Source of the DNA: JBBRFH01 sp038224615
Lineage (GTDB): Bacteria; Planctomycetota; Phycisphaerae; Tepidisphaerales; Tepidisphaeraceae
NCBI GenBank assembly: GCA_038224615.1
Contig: JBBRFH010000013.1
Span: 1-22,483 of the forward strand
Direction: 5' to 3'
Length of the DNA stretch: 22,483 bases
In this document: piece by piece, positions 12,838 to 19,415 of the stretch
Position numbering within the stretch: position 1 is the first letter of the stretch
Layout: each line of letters opens with the position of its first letter
The notes under the pieces: model-generated
The model's input: the letters and a program-made list of their open reading frames with translations, nothing else
What the model was told of the DNA's origin: nothing
Database searches by the model: none
Made by a program: the position numbers and the translations under genes

Positions 12838-13213
12838 CACTCACGATTCGTTCGACGCCGACCAGCACTTCGCTCGCGAGCCGCGTAGAGCGATCAAATC
12901 CAAGGCCGCCATCGATGCGTTCCCCGAGCCCGGATGGTTGGTTGCCGACGGACAGCGCCGTGGCCGGGGCGTTGTAGATTCGGTCGTTGCCATCGCCGCC
13001 GTTGAGTCGGTCGATCCCCGACCCGCCGCGGATGTACCCGTAACCACCCCCGCCAATGTAAACGTCGTCGCCTTTTCCGGTCGACGCAAAGATTGGTTTT
13101 CGGAACGCTTTGGCGACATCAAGGACGTCCGCGCCCGCACCCAAATCGACGCTCAGCCGTTCGCCAGATGTGTACTGGATAAAGCAACGTGTTTTGCCGT
13201 AGGTGACAGACAC
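12833..13213 (-). CDS. Small RTX/beta-roll calcium-binding-repeat ORF, possibly a remnant
   Basis: A 126-residue reading from a GTG at 13213. The middle holds the nonapeptide pattern of hemolysin-type calcium-binding repeats: GKGDDVYIGGGG, GYIRGGSGIDRLNGGDGNDR. An earlier DLGAGADVLDVAK segment and a later GGLGFDRS are degenerate copies. Such repeats bind Ca2+ in a parallel beta-roll and occur in exported or surface proteins. No signal peptide is present in this frame, the start is not ATG, and the frame is open upstream to a stop without an ATG. A different frame at 13259 does begin MALSAALLAGWLGADR, signal-like, so a frameshift may have broken a longer gene. The stop lies within a REP-like repeat. 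I call it a probable decaying gene. Confidence 0.5.
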   Translation of the reverse strand: MSVTYGKTRCFIQYTSGERLSVDLGAGADVLDVAKAFRKPIFASTGKGDDVYIGGGGYGYIRGGSGIDRLNGGDGNDRIYNAPATALSVGNQPSGLGERIDGGLGFDRSTRLASEVLVGVERIVSA

Positions 13214-13340
13214 GATCGGCTCCGAGCCACCCCGCCAACAAAGCTGCAGAGAGAGCCATGATCGAAATGTGTGAAAAAAGATTCATCTTCACCAACTGCT
13301 CTTAGAGCGGATCTTGTTGATGGATGTTGCGGAGAAGGCT

Positions 13341-13363
13341 CGTAGCGCGGGATGCAATCCCGC
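13341..13363. repeat. Single GTAG-headed palindrome
   Basis: CGTAGC followed by GCGGGAT-GCA-ATCCCGC, a 7-bp perfect stem with a 3-base loop. The CGTAGCG(C/T)GGG head is shared with the pair at 12782-12837, so I read it as a related solitary REP-like unit in the gap before the Lys-rich exported protein gene. Confidence 0.6.
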
Positions 13364-13436
13364 CACGCCCCGGCCCGCACGCTTTACCCGATGGTGCGAT
13401 GAATCGCAACTTACGTCGCCCCGAGCGCAGCCCCGA

Positions 13437-13466
13437 CGCCGGCCCGGTGTGGTGAGCGGGCCGGCG
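13437..13466 (-). terminator. GC-rich hairpin after the Lys-rich exported protein gene
   Basis: CGCCGGCCCG (13437-13446) and CGGGCCGGCG (13457-13466) form a perfect 10-bp stem with a 10-base loop, 43 bp beyond the stop of the minus-strand gene. No T-run follows on the minus strand, so a factor-independent terminator is not certain. Confidence 0.45.
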
Positions 13467-13509
13467 CGGATGATCGCAGAGCAGCATGGGCAAGCCCGAG
13501 CGAGGCGGC

Positions 13510-13959
13510 TTACTTGTCGTTCTTTTTTTCGTCGGGCTTGGATTCGTCCTTCTTAGGCTCATCCTTGCCGTCTTTTTTCTTTTCTTCGCCGGCGGCCTTT
13601 TTCTTGGTGGCGTCGTCTTCCTTGATCTTCTGCAACTCCACCTTCTGCTCATCGGTCAGCAGCGCGGTGATGTCGGCTTCTTCCTTGGTGTCGATGACGT
13701 GGCGTTCTTCGAGCGCCTTCTTGTGGATTTCGTCGATCTTGATTTTGGTCTCCGGCGACAGCGTGGTGAGCCGGGCCCACAGGCCGAACAGACGCGGGCC
13801 TTTTACGGGCTTGGCCTTTTCGTCGGCGGCCTTTTTCTCGTCCTTCTTCTCTTCCTTCTTGGCGGCGGGCGCGTCTTCGGCGCGGGCGGTCGGGACCGGG
13901 GCCAGAATGGCCGCGCCAAGGATCAACGTCGCCAGTGAACAGGTCGCGAGCAGCTTCAT
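13510..13959 (-). CDS. Exported Lys/Glu-rich protein with an LTxxQ-like core
   Basis: A 149-residue protein with a clear signal peptide (MKLLATCSLATLILGAAILA, likely cut after ARA at 27). Two highly charged disordered stretches, about 32-53 and 113-149, rich in Lys, Glu and Asp, flank a compact helical core (about 57-112). The core includes SPETKIKIDEIHKKALEE and LTDEQKVELQKI, which resembles the LTxxQ motif of Spy/CpxP periplasmic chaperones. That similarity is weak, and planctomycetes carry many proteins of this style with no known role. The start at 13959 is set by a perfect AAGGAGGT eight bases upstream, the strongest ribosome binding site in the window, suggesting high expression. It diverges from plsC. 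Confidence 0.85.
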   Translation of the reverse strand: MKLLATCSLATLILGAAILAPVPTARAEDAPAAKKEEKKDEKKAADEKAKPVKGPRLFGLWARLTTLSPETKIKIDEIHKKALEERHVIDTKEEADITALLTDEQKVELQKIKEDDATKKKAAGEEKKKDGKDEPKKDESKPDEKKNDK

Positions 13960-14151
13960 CGTCAATACCTCCTTCGAGAGTTGGGTGAATCGGGAACTGC
14001 CTATACATATCGCGCAGGCGGGTCGGATGTTGAATATCGCGTGCCGGCGCGACAGGGTGTCGCGGGCGCGGTGATTATGCGGAATCCGGGCACTTCCGTA
14101 CCATGCCGGTCATTCGCGGTCTGGATAGGCAGGTCGTGAACGATCAAAAAC

Positions 14152-14817
14152 ATGAAGCGCAATTTGACGCACCCTCGATCCGGCCATGCGGACATTCCGC
14201 CGCACGAGCGGCAGCGGCGCGTGCGCGTGCTTCACGCGGTGAACCGGTTGCTCTGTCGCGGCTATCACCACGTCAACGTGGCCGGTGGCCCGCTGCGCGT
14301 GCCGCGCGTGGGACCGATGATGATCGTCAGCAATCACATCAGCGGGCTCGATCCGCTGCTGATCCAGTCGGTCATCGCAAGGCCCATCGTCTGGATGATG
14401 GCGCGCGAGTACTACCAGATCGCGGCCCTTAAATGGGTCTTCGAGTCGATCCGAGCCATCCCCGTCTCGCGCGACGGCAAGGACAGCACGGCGTTGCGCG
14501 CCGCGTTGCGGGCGCTGGATAATGGCTGCCTGCTCGGCCTGTTTCCGGAGGGAAAGATCTCGCTCACGCCGGAGGTGCAGCCCTTCCAGACCGGTGCCGC
14601 GATGATCGCGTTGCGCAGCGGCGTTCCCGTGCTGCCGGTCTACCAGACAGGGACGCCGCGTGGGCAGGAGATCATCGAGGCGGTCCTGTTGCCGCAACAG
14701 GTTGCCATCCGCTTCGGCCGACCGATCGACCTCAAGGCCGAATTCGGGCGCAGCAAGGATCTGCAACCGCCCAGCGATCGCCTGCACGACGCCGTCCGTG
14801 CCCTTGCCCCGGGCTAG
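14152..14817 (+). CDS. plsC: 1-acyl-glycerol-3-phosphate acyltransferase (PlsC family)
   Basis: A 221-residue acyltransferase of the PlsC/LPLAT family, which moves a fatty acyl group to the sn-2 hydroxyl of lysophosphatidic acid at the inner membrane face. The catalytic N61-H62-x4-D67 motif (SNHISGLD), the arginine segment IPVSRDGK (103-110), the FPEG motif (131-134) and the late VPVLPVY block are all present in order. There is no strong N-terminal membrane anchor, only an amphipathic stretch. It stands alone, divergent from the Lys-rich exported protein, and is followed by a long intergenic region. An acyltransferase acting on another lysolipid cannot be excluded. Confidence 0.9.
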   Translation: MKRNLTHPRSGHADIPPHERQRRVRVLHAVNRLLCRGYHHVNVAGGPLRVPRVGPMMIVSNHISGLDPLLIQSVIARPIVWMMAREYYQIAALKWVFESIRAIPVSRDGKDSTALRAALRALDNGCLLGLFPEGKISLTPEVQPFQTGAAMIALRSGVPVLPVYQTGTPRGQEIIEAVLLPQQVAIRFGRPIDLKAEFGRSKDLQPPSDRLHDAVRALAPG

Positions 14818-14980
14818 GAATCGCGCGTCTCCCGGGTCGCCGTACAAATTCCCGTTTCTCGCGCCGACACCTCATCAAAAGCGAATCCATGCCGATTGAG
14901 AGATTCCGTTAATTTTTTGACTCAAGAAACAAAAGGAGATCGTCCGATCAGTGTTCTGGAAAGTTAAATGATGTCACGCG

Positions 14981-15020
14981 AGTCAAGCTTGTTTGACTTT
15001 CGTGTCTATCCGGCTAAGGT
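14981..15020 (+). promoter_or_regulatory. Promoter-like element with inverted repeat over the -35
   Basis: TTGACT (14993-14998) and TAAGGT (15015-15020) are 16 bp apart, fitting a sigma-70 type promoter with a weak -10. AGTCAA at 14981-14986 is the reverse complement of the -35 hexamer six bases away, so AGTCAA-N6-TTGACT could be an operator. Predicted transcription start is near 15027, about 45 bp before the intrinsic terminator. Confidence 0.4.
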
Positions 15021-15026
15021 AACCTA

Positions 15027-15109
15027 GGTAATTCGATTCACGCGCGTGATAGCGCATTTTCTCCCCTCCGGAAGACACCGTGGTGCAAACCCGGTGTCTT
15101 CTTTTTTTT
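15027..15109 (+). ncRNA. Putative small RNA of about 83 nt
   Basis: Defined only by the promoter-like element before it and the strong terminator at its end; no known RNA family is recognised. The transcript would carry a palindrome CACGCGCGTG (near 15040-15049), then an apparently unpaired C-rich segment CTCCCCTCCGG, complementary to Shine-Dalgarno sequences, then the terminator stem. A trans-acting antisense RNA is a possible reading. A leader or attenuator for the gene at 15264 is the alternative, though the terminator lies 155 bp before that start. Confidence 0.35.
15071..15109 (+). terminator. Intrinsic (rho-independent) terminator
   Basis: GAAGACACCG (15071-15080), an 11-base loop, CGGTGTCTTC (15092-15101) and then eight T. 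It is the clearest terminator in the window. No protein gene ends just before it: plsC stops 254 bp upstream with a promoter-like element in between. Confidence 0.88.
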
Positions 15110-15263
15110 CACCTCCGCGTTCACGCAACCCTCGTATGGGCACCGCGTCACGCCCCTGCGTCGTTACGACGCGATCAATCTAAGTTTGTTGTTTTCCACC
15201 CGTTAGGTTGATCCTTGGCGCGGAAATCCGTACGCTCCGCGGCTGCACGTCGGCCGAGGAATT

Positions 15264-17948
15264 ATGAAGCGTGGTCCGCATTGTTTCCGCTCGCGGTGGG
15301 TTCTGGTCCTGATGGCGTTGGCGATCGCGCTGCCGCCGCTGCTGGCGCCCGGGCTGTCAGGACAGGCTTTGGCACAGTCCGGGGACGACATTCAGTTCAA
15401 CGCCACGCTACAGACCGGCCCGATTTTTCCGCTCGGCCGGCTGCTGCCGTTCCAGGTGCGGATCAACAACCGCTCGGCGAAGGACATCGACGGCTCACTG
15501 CAGGTTGACCAGCTCGAAACCCCCGCCGGTGCCATCCGGGTTTCGCGCCCGGCGCACATTCCCGCCCACTCGCGGACGACGCTGGACCTGCTCCTGCAGC
15601 TTCCGCCGCCGCCCCCGCGCGACAAAAAAGGGCTTCTTACGCCCACGACCGAAATCGTTCTGTGGAATGCCGCCCACACCCGCCAGGGCTCGCCTGAGAA
15701 GGTCATGGCGTTCCCCGATTCGTCAGAAGCCTTCCAGGGCAGAGAACCGACGGAAACGCCCGGCGTCATCCTGCTCCACTCGGTCACGCGCGCCGAATCG
15801 GGAGCGTTGTCCCAGCCGGACGATGCCGACCCGACCGACGCCGGCGACGTCGCCGCGGCGCTCTCGGGCACACTGCCTTACGCGGTGACGCCGCAGTCCA
15901 TGGAGCCGGACGAATTATTCCGACGCGTCGAAGCCTACGACGCCTGCCGGCTCATCGCGCTCGACGCCGCCGCCCTTGAACGACTTGATGCCGCCCAGCG
16001 CGGCGCGCTGCTGCGGCATATCCGCGGCGGCGCGACGTTGATCATCGTTGAGCCGACCCAGGCGCTTCAATCGAGTTGGATCGCAGGTTTCCTGCCGATG
16101 GACTCGTTGAACGCAAGGCTGTCGTCCTCGATCGACACGCGTGAGTTCGGCCGACTCGCCATGAGCCGGCCGCTGACCGAGTACGAATGCGAACCGCGCA
16201 GCGACGGTGCGCAGGCGAGCGGGCCGGTCATCGTCGTTGCCAGCAACGACCGCGGCGCGGTCGCCGCGTATCGCGAGGTCGGCTTCGGGCGCATCGCCAT
16301 GACGGGCTTCGCGCTGAACTCGCTGGACCTGAAGCAGCCGGCGTCGCTGCAACTCTGGATGGCGCTGCTCAAACCGCAACGCCCGGCGTTTCACGATCCA
16401 AGCTCACTGAGCGAGACGCCGGCGCTGCGCGAGCAGCTCCCCTCGATGATCGGTGCCACCGCCCCGCCATGGCGGACGGCGGCGTTGATCGTCATCGCGT
16501 ACGTTGCGACGGTCGCCGTCCTGCTCACCTTCAGCGGTGCCCGCCGGCGCCCGATGGCGTTCGCGGGCAGCGCCTTGATCGCCGTGCTCGCGGCCGGCTT
16601 CGTCGTCGGACTGTCCCGACACAAAACCAGCGCCGCCCCGCTCATGGCGGCGAGCATCAACGTCGTCGACCTCAGCGGCGACGTCGCCAAGTCCGACTCC
16701 CTCGTGACGTACTTCGGCGACCGCGAAAGCGACCTCTCCGTCACCGCCGAGCTCGGCACTGTCATCACGCCTGTCGTCCTCTCCGGCAATCCGGTGGCGA
16801 CGATGTTCCCGCTCAAGTTCGATCATCTCAGCGCCAGCCTTGGCAAGCTTAATACCGTGATCCGCGCCCAGTCGACGACCGCGACGCCGGCGACGAACGT
16901 CTCCGCGACGCTCACCTTTGACGCGCAAGGTGCTGCCGTAAAGGTGAACGGGCTGGACAAGCCGCTGGAAGGTGCCCGGCTGGTCACCGGCGGCGGCCTG
17001 GTATTCCCGCTGGAACAAGCCGCTGCAGCTCAATCTGCACGCCGCGTCGGCGCCCACAATCCGTTCGGGATCTGGAGTGATGCCGGCGGGATGATCGCCA
17101 GCGAGCAGTCCAAGCTGCGCGACGACCTCGTCCGCTCCGCTGAGCGCCGCGACCCGAGCCTCAGTGCCAGTATTCGCACCGTCGCCGGTCGCAGCTCGGT
17201 GCTGCGGCTGGTCGGCTTCGCCGATGCCCCCAAGGGGGCCACGGGCGTCACGCTCTCCGGCGTCGACATCGAGAAAAACGCGACGATAATCCGCATCCCC
17301 CTCGACATCGCGCAAGCACCGGCGGGCACCGCGGTGCGGATCGATCCCGGGTTCGTACAAACGCGGCGCGACGCGCCGGCGACCAACGCGCCGTTTGCCC
17401 CCGACACCGGCGAATGGAACGAATCGAGCCAGACCGGCACGTGGCTGATCGCGCTCGCCGGGCCCGAGATGCTCGGCAAGCTCGCGCCCGAAACGCTGGC
17501 GCTTGATGTCGACTTGCGCGGCGCCGGCTTCGACATCGCGTTTCGTCGCGGGCAGATCGCTGGCGACGGGAAATTGCGCCAGAATGAAACCGGCGAACCC
17601 GTCGTCGAGTGGTCCAATGCCAGCGGCCCGAGGCACGCGGTAATCGAACTGTCGTCGCAGGATGTCGACGCCAACGGCTGGGTGTGGCTGCTGCTGACGG
17701 TAAACAACTCGCAGCGCGCGTCACCGGGGCTGGACGCCCCCTCCCCGTGGCAGATCAGCCGATTCGATCCGACGATCAGCGGCACGGTCATCAGTCGCCC
17801 CGAAGCGCCTCGCGTGACGTGGGAGACCGAGCCGCCGGCCGCGCCGAAAAAGCCGGACGACAAGAAGCCCGACATCAAGAAGCCCGACATCAAGAAGCCG
17901 CCAGCACCCAAGCCCGCGGCCGCCAACAAAGACGACAAGCAGAAGTAA
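15264..17948 (+). CDS. Membrane-anchored exported protein of an ABC-2 export operon
   Basis: An 894-residue protein that I cannot assign to a named family. A signal peptide covers about 1-37 (basic start, LVLMALAIALPPLL, cut near ALA-Q). Residues 40-115 look like a beta-sandwich (FPLGRLLPFQVRINNRS) and are followed by a Pro run. Residues about 165-370 resemble a glutamine-amidotransferase-like or gliding-ABC accessory fold (GVILLHSV, LIALDAAALERL, GGATLIIVEP, GRIAMTGFALNSLDL). Two membrane helices lie at about 405-424 and 431-450, and a second large beta-rich domain fills 455-850. The last 35 residues are a Lys/Pro tail with a tandem KKPDI repeat. The ABC ATPase starts 25 bp after its stop, so it probably works with that transporter at the envelope. 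The preceding leader carries GAGG before the ATG. Confidence 0.85.
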   Translation: MKRGPHCFRSRWVLVLMALAIALPPLLAPGLSGQALAQSGDDIQFNATLQTGPIFPLGRLLPFQVRINNRSAKDIDGSLQVDQLETPAGAIRVSRPAHIPAHSRTTLDLLLQLPPPPPRDKKGLLTPTTEIVLWNAAHTRQGSPEKVMAFPDSSEAFQGREPTETPGVILLHSVTRAESGALSQPDDADPTDAGDVAAALSGTLPYAVTPQSMEPDELFRRVEAYDACRLIALDAAALERLDAAQRGALLRHIRGGATLIIVEPTQALQSSWIAGFLPMDSLNARLSSSIDTREFGRLAMSRPLTEYECEPRSDGAQASGPVIVVASNDRGAVAAYREVGFGRIAMTGFALNSLDLKQPASLQLWMALLKPQRPAFHDPSSLSETPALREQLPSMIGATAPPWRTAALIVIAYVATVAVLLTFSGARRRPMAFAGSALIAVLAAGFVVGLSRHKTSAAPLMAASINVVDLSGDVAKSDSLVTYFGDRESDLSVTAELGTVITPVVLSGNPVATMFPLKFDHLSASLGKLNTVIRAQSTTATPATNVSATLTFDAQGAAVKVNGLDKPLEGARLVTGGGLVFPLEQAAAAQSARRVGAHNPFGIWSDAGGMIASEQSKLRDDLVRSAERRDPSLSASIRTVAGRSSVLRLVGFADAPKGATGVTLSGVDIEKNATIIRIPLDIAQAPAGTAVRIDPGFVQTRRDAPATNAPFAPDTGEWNESSQTGTWLIALAGPEMLGKLAPETLALDVDLRGAGFDIAFRRGQIAGDGKLRQNETGEPVVEWSNASGPRHAVIELSSQDVDANGWVWLLLTVNNSQRASPGLDAPSPWQISRFDPTISGTVISRPEAPRVTWETEPPAAPKKPDDKKPDIKKPDIKKPPAPKPAAANKDDKQK

Positions 17949-17973
17949 TCCTCAGCAGGAGCCGTTCAAGCCC

Positions 17974-18963
17974 ATGGCATCCATCGCAACGCATACGCCC
18001 CCTCTCCCCGCCGCGTTCGCCTCAGGCGTGCAGCCGATCCTGCGCACCGAGAACCTCACCCGCAAGTTCGGCGAGCAGGTGGCGCTCAACAATCTGAACA
18101 TCACCATCCACCCCGGCGAAGTCTTCGGCTACATCGGCCCGAACGGCTCGGGCAAGACGACGACGTTCCGCATCCTCTGCGGTCTGCTCGACCCGACCTC
18201 CGGAGCGGCCTACATCGACGGACAGGACGTGACGGGCAACAAGGACCGAATCAAGCAGCTCGTCGGCTACCTGCCCGACAATTTCGGCGTCTACCCGACG
18301 CTGCGGGTCTGGGAATACCTCGACTTCTTCGCCGCCGCCTACCGCATCCCCAAGAAGCAGCGGGCCGAGCGGATCGAGACGTGCCTGAAGATCGCCAACG
18401 CCTACGAGTTCAAGGACAAGTTTACCGGCGCGCTCTCACGCGGCATGAAGCAGCGCGCCGGCATCGCCAAGACGCTCTTGCACGATCCCAAGGTGATCAT
18501 CCTCGACGAGCCCGCCGCCACGCTCGACCCCCGCGCCCGCGTGCAGATGCGGGCGTTGTTGCGCGATCTGGCCAAGCTCGGCAAGGCCGTCTTTGTCAGC
18601 AGCCACATCCTGCCCGAGCTGGCCGACGTGTGTAACACCGTCGGCATCATCTACAAGGGCAACCTCGTCGCCTCCGGCCCGGTGTCGGAGATCCTCAAGA
18701 ACATCCGTCAGAAAAAGGTCGTCGAAGTCAGCGTGCTGAAGTTCGCCGACAAGGCCAGGGAAGTCCTCGCCTCAGCGCCCGGCGAATGGACCCCCGTTGA
18801 AATGGAAGTCCCCGTCCCCGGCAAGCTCCGCTACGAAGTCGCCGCCGACGACGCACAACTGGCGCAGGCACTACTGGAACTGCTGAAGAAGGGGATTCCG
18901 GTCAGCAATTTTGGAGAAGTCGAGGCGGATCTCGAGGACGTATTTATGACGCTCACGAAGTGA
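17974..18963 (+). CDS. ABC-2 type transporter, ATP-binding protein
   Basis: A 329-residue ATPase of the CcmA/NatA type, energising the permease at 19416. Walker A GPNGSGKT is at 55-62, signature LSRGMKQ at 154-160, Walker B VIILDEP at 174-180 and the switch histidine at 211. The Q-loop position reads YLPDNFGVY, with Asp where Gln is usual, as I recall from this subgroup (PDxFGVYxxxxVWEYLDFF). About 100 C-terminal residues beyond the core are typical of exporters in this group. A 20-residue N-terminal extension precedes the first strand; the ATG at 17974 has AGGAG at a rather long distance. It belongs to the operon with the 894-aa protein. Its permease partner is separated from it by the four-helix-bundle cassette. 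The substrate is unknown. Confidence 0.94.
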   Translation: MASIATHTPPLPAAFASGVQPILRTENLTRKFGEQVALNNLNITIHPGEVFGYIGPNGSGKTTTFRILCGLLDPTSGAAYIDGQDVTGNKDRIKQLVGYLPDNFGVYPTLRVWEYLDFFAAAYRIPKKQRAERIETCLKIANAYEFKDKFTGALSRGMKQRAGIAKTLLHDPKVIILDEPAATLDPRARVQMRALLRDLAKLGKAVFVSSHILPELADVCNTVGIIYKGNLVASGPVSEILKNIRQKKVVEVSVLKFADKAREVLASAPGEWTPVEMEVPVPGKLRYEVAADDAQLAQALLELLKKGIPVSNFGEVEADLEDVFMTLTK

Positions 18964-18966
18964 CCG

Positions 18967-18996
18967 AATGACCAATGACTAATGTCCAATGACCAA
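18967..18996 (+). repeat. Left inverted repeat of the four-helix-bundle cassette
   Basis: Contains AATGACCAATGACTAATG and then TCCAATGACCAA. It is the reverse complement of 19380-19409 except at one position. It also has a short direct-repeat character (AATGACCAA twice). Confidence 0.85.
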
Positions 18997-19067
18997 GAAC
19001 CAATGAACACGATGCGCAGCACGCTTCCTTCGATCTTCAGGAGCGCACTGCACGATTTGGAGAAGCC

Positions 19068-19373
19068 GTGATTGCATTTGTGCGATCGATGCATCGGGAT
19101 GAGGTGACCAAGCCACTGATCAACCAGTGCGTCAGGTCTGGGACGAGCGTTGGAGCGAACTATGTGGAAGCTGACGAAGCTGATTCGCGGAAGGAATTTC
19201 TCTATCGAATCGGCCTGGCACGGCGAGAGGCTCGGGAGACGATGCATTGGCTGCGCATGATCGTCAAAGCAGAGCCGGCTTCGCGCACCGCCGCTCGGGA
19301 AGTGTGGCGAGAGGCGGATGAACTCGTGCGAATTTTCAGCAAGATTAGACAGTCGACCCAGCGAGGCGGGTAA
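19068..19373 (+). CDS. Four-helix-bundle protein (23S rRNA intervening-sequence family), start disrupted
   Basis: 101 residues from GTG at 19068. The marks LINQCVRSGTSVGANYVEAD, SRKEFLYRIGLARREARET and HWLRMI identify the S23/IVP four-helix-bundle family (TIGR02436 type), which forms pentamers in solved examples. Its role is unknown. Family similarity actually begins upstream in the same frame, FDLQERTARFGEAVIAFV from about 19029, but that frame has no ATG back to its stop near 18990. An ATG at 18990 lies in another frame and meets a stop after five codons. So this copy either starts at the GTG, losing part of helix 1, or is frameshifted. It is the only gene in the inverted-repeat cassette and reads in the same direction as the host operon. 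Confidence 0.78.
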   Translation: MIAFVRSMHRDEVTKPLINQCVRSGTSVGANYVEADEADSRKEFLYRIGLARREARETMHWLRMIVKAEPASRTAAREVWREADELVRIFSKIRQSTQRGG

Positions 19374-19379
19374 TCCGCA

Positions 19380-19409
19380 TTGGTCATTGGTCATTAGTCA
19401 TTGGTCATT
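19380..19409 (-). repeat. Right inverted repeat of the four-helix-bundle cassette
   Basis: TTGGTCATTGGTCATTAGTC followed by ATTGGTCATT, inverted relative to 18967-18996 (29 of 30). It ends 6 bp before the permease ATG and has probably replaced the permease's original ribosome-binding region. Confidence 0.85.
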
Positions 19410-19415
19410 CCTCCC

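Larger units (their letters stand above)
14818..15263. other. Long intergenic region with a possible small RNA
   Basis: A 446-bp non-coding stretch whose middle (about 14890-15060) is more AT-rich than its surroundings. Contents: a run ending TTTTTTGACT near 14922, a promoter-like element (14993-15020), an intrinsic terminator (15071-15109), a small hairpin GCGTCG-TTA-CGACGC near 15160, and the leader of the 894-aa gene with GAGG before its ATG. A 19-codon frame (14968-15027) is noted but not believed. Confidence 0.6.
18967..19409 (+). mobile_element. Four-helix-bundle protein cassette with 30-bp inverted repeats
   Basis: A 443-bp unit whose ends are inverted repeats (18967-18996 and 19380-19409) matching at 29 of 30 positions. 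The arms are built from AATGACC/GGTCATT units. The single gene inside codes for a four-helix-bundle protein of the kind first found in intervening sequences of bacterial 23S rRNA. The cassette starts 3 bp after the ATPase stop and ends 6 bp before the permease ATG, exactly in the gap between two partner genes. I recall similar ATTGGTCATT repeats beside such genes in other planctomycetes, which suggests a dispersed family. How it moves is unknown, since it codes for no recognisable transposase. Confidence 0.7.

Noticed and set aside
14110..14847. Minus-strand frame opposite plsC
   Set aside because: The plus strand carries the NHx4D and FPEG motifs in a single open frame.
14968..15027. A 19-codon frame (ATG ATG ... 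TAG) before the putative small RNA, possible leader peptide
   Set aside because: No good ribosome site, no regulatory run of codons, and it overlaps the promoter-like element. The length is near what chance gives.
16404..17636. A 410-codon minus-strand frame opposite the 894-aa gene
   Set aside because: Shadow of GC-rich codons; the plus-strand protein is continuous, with a signal peptide and membrane helices.
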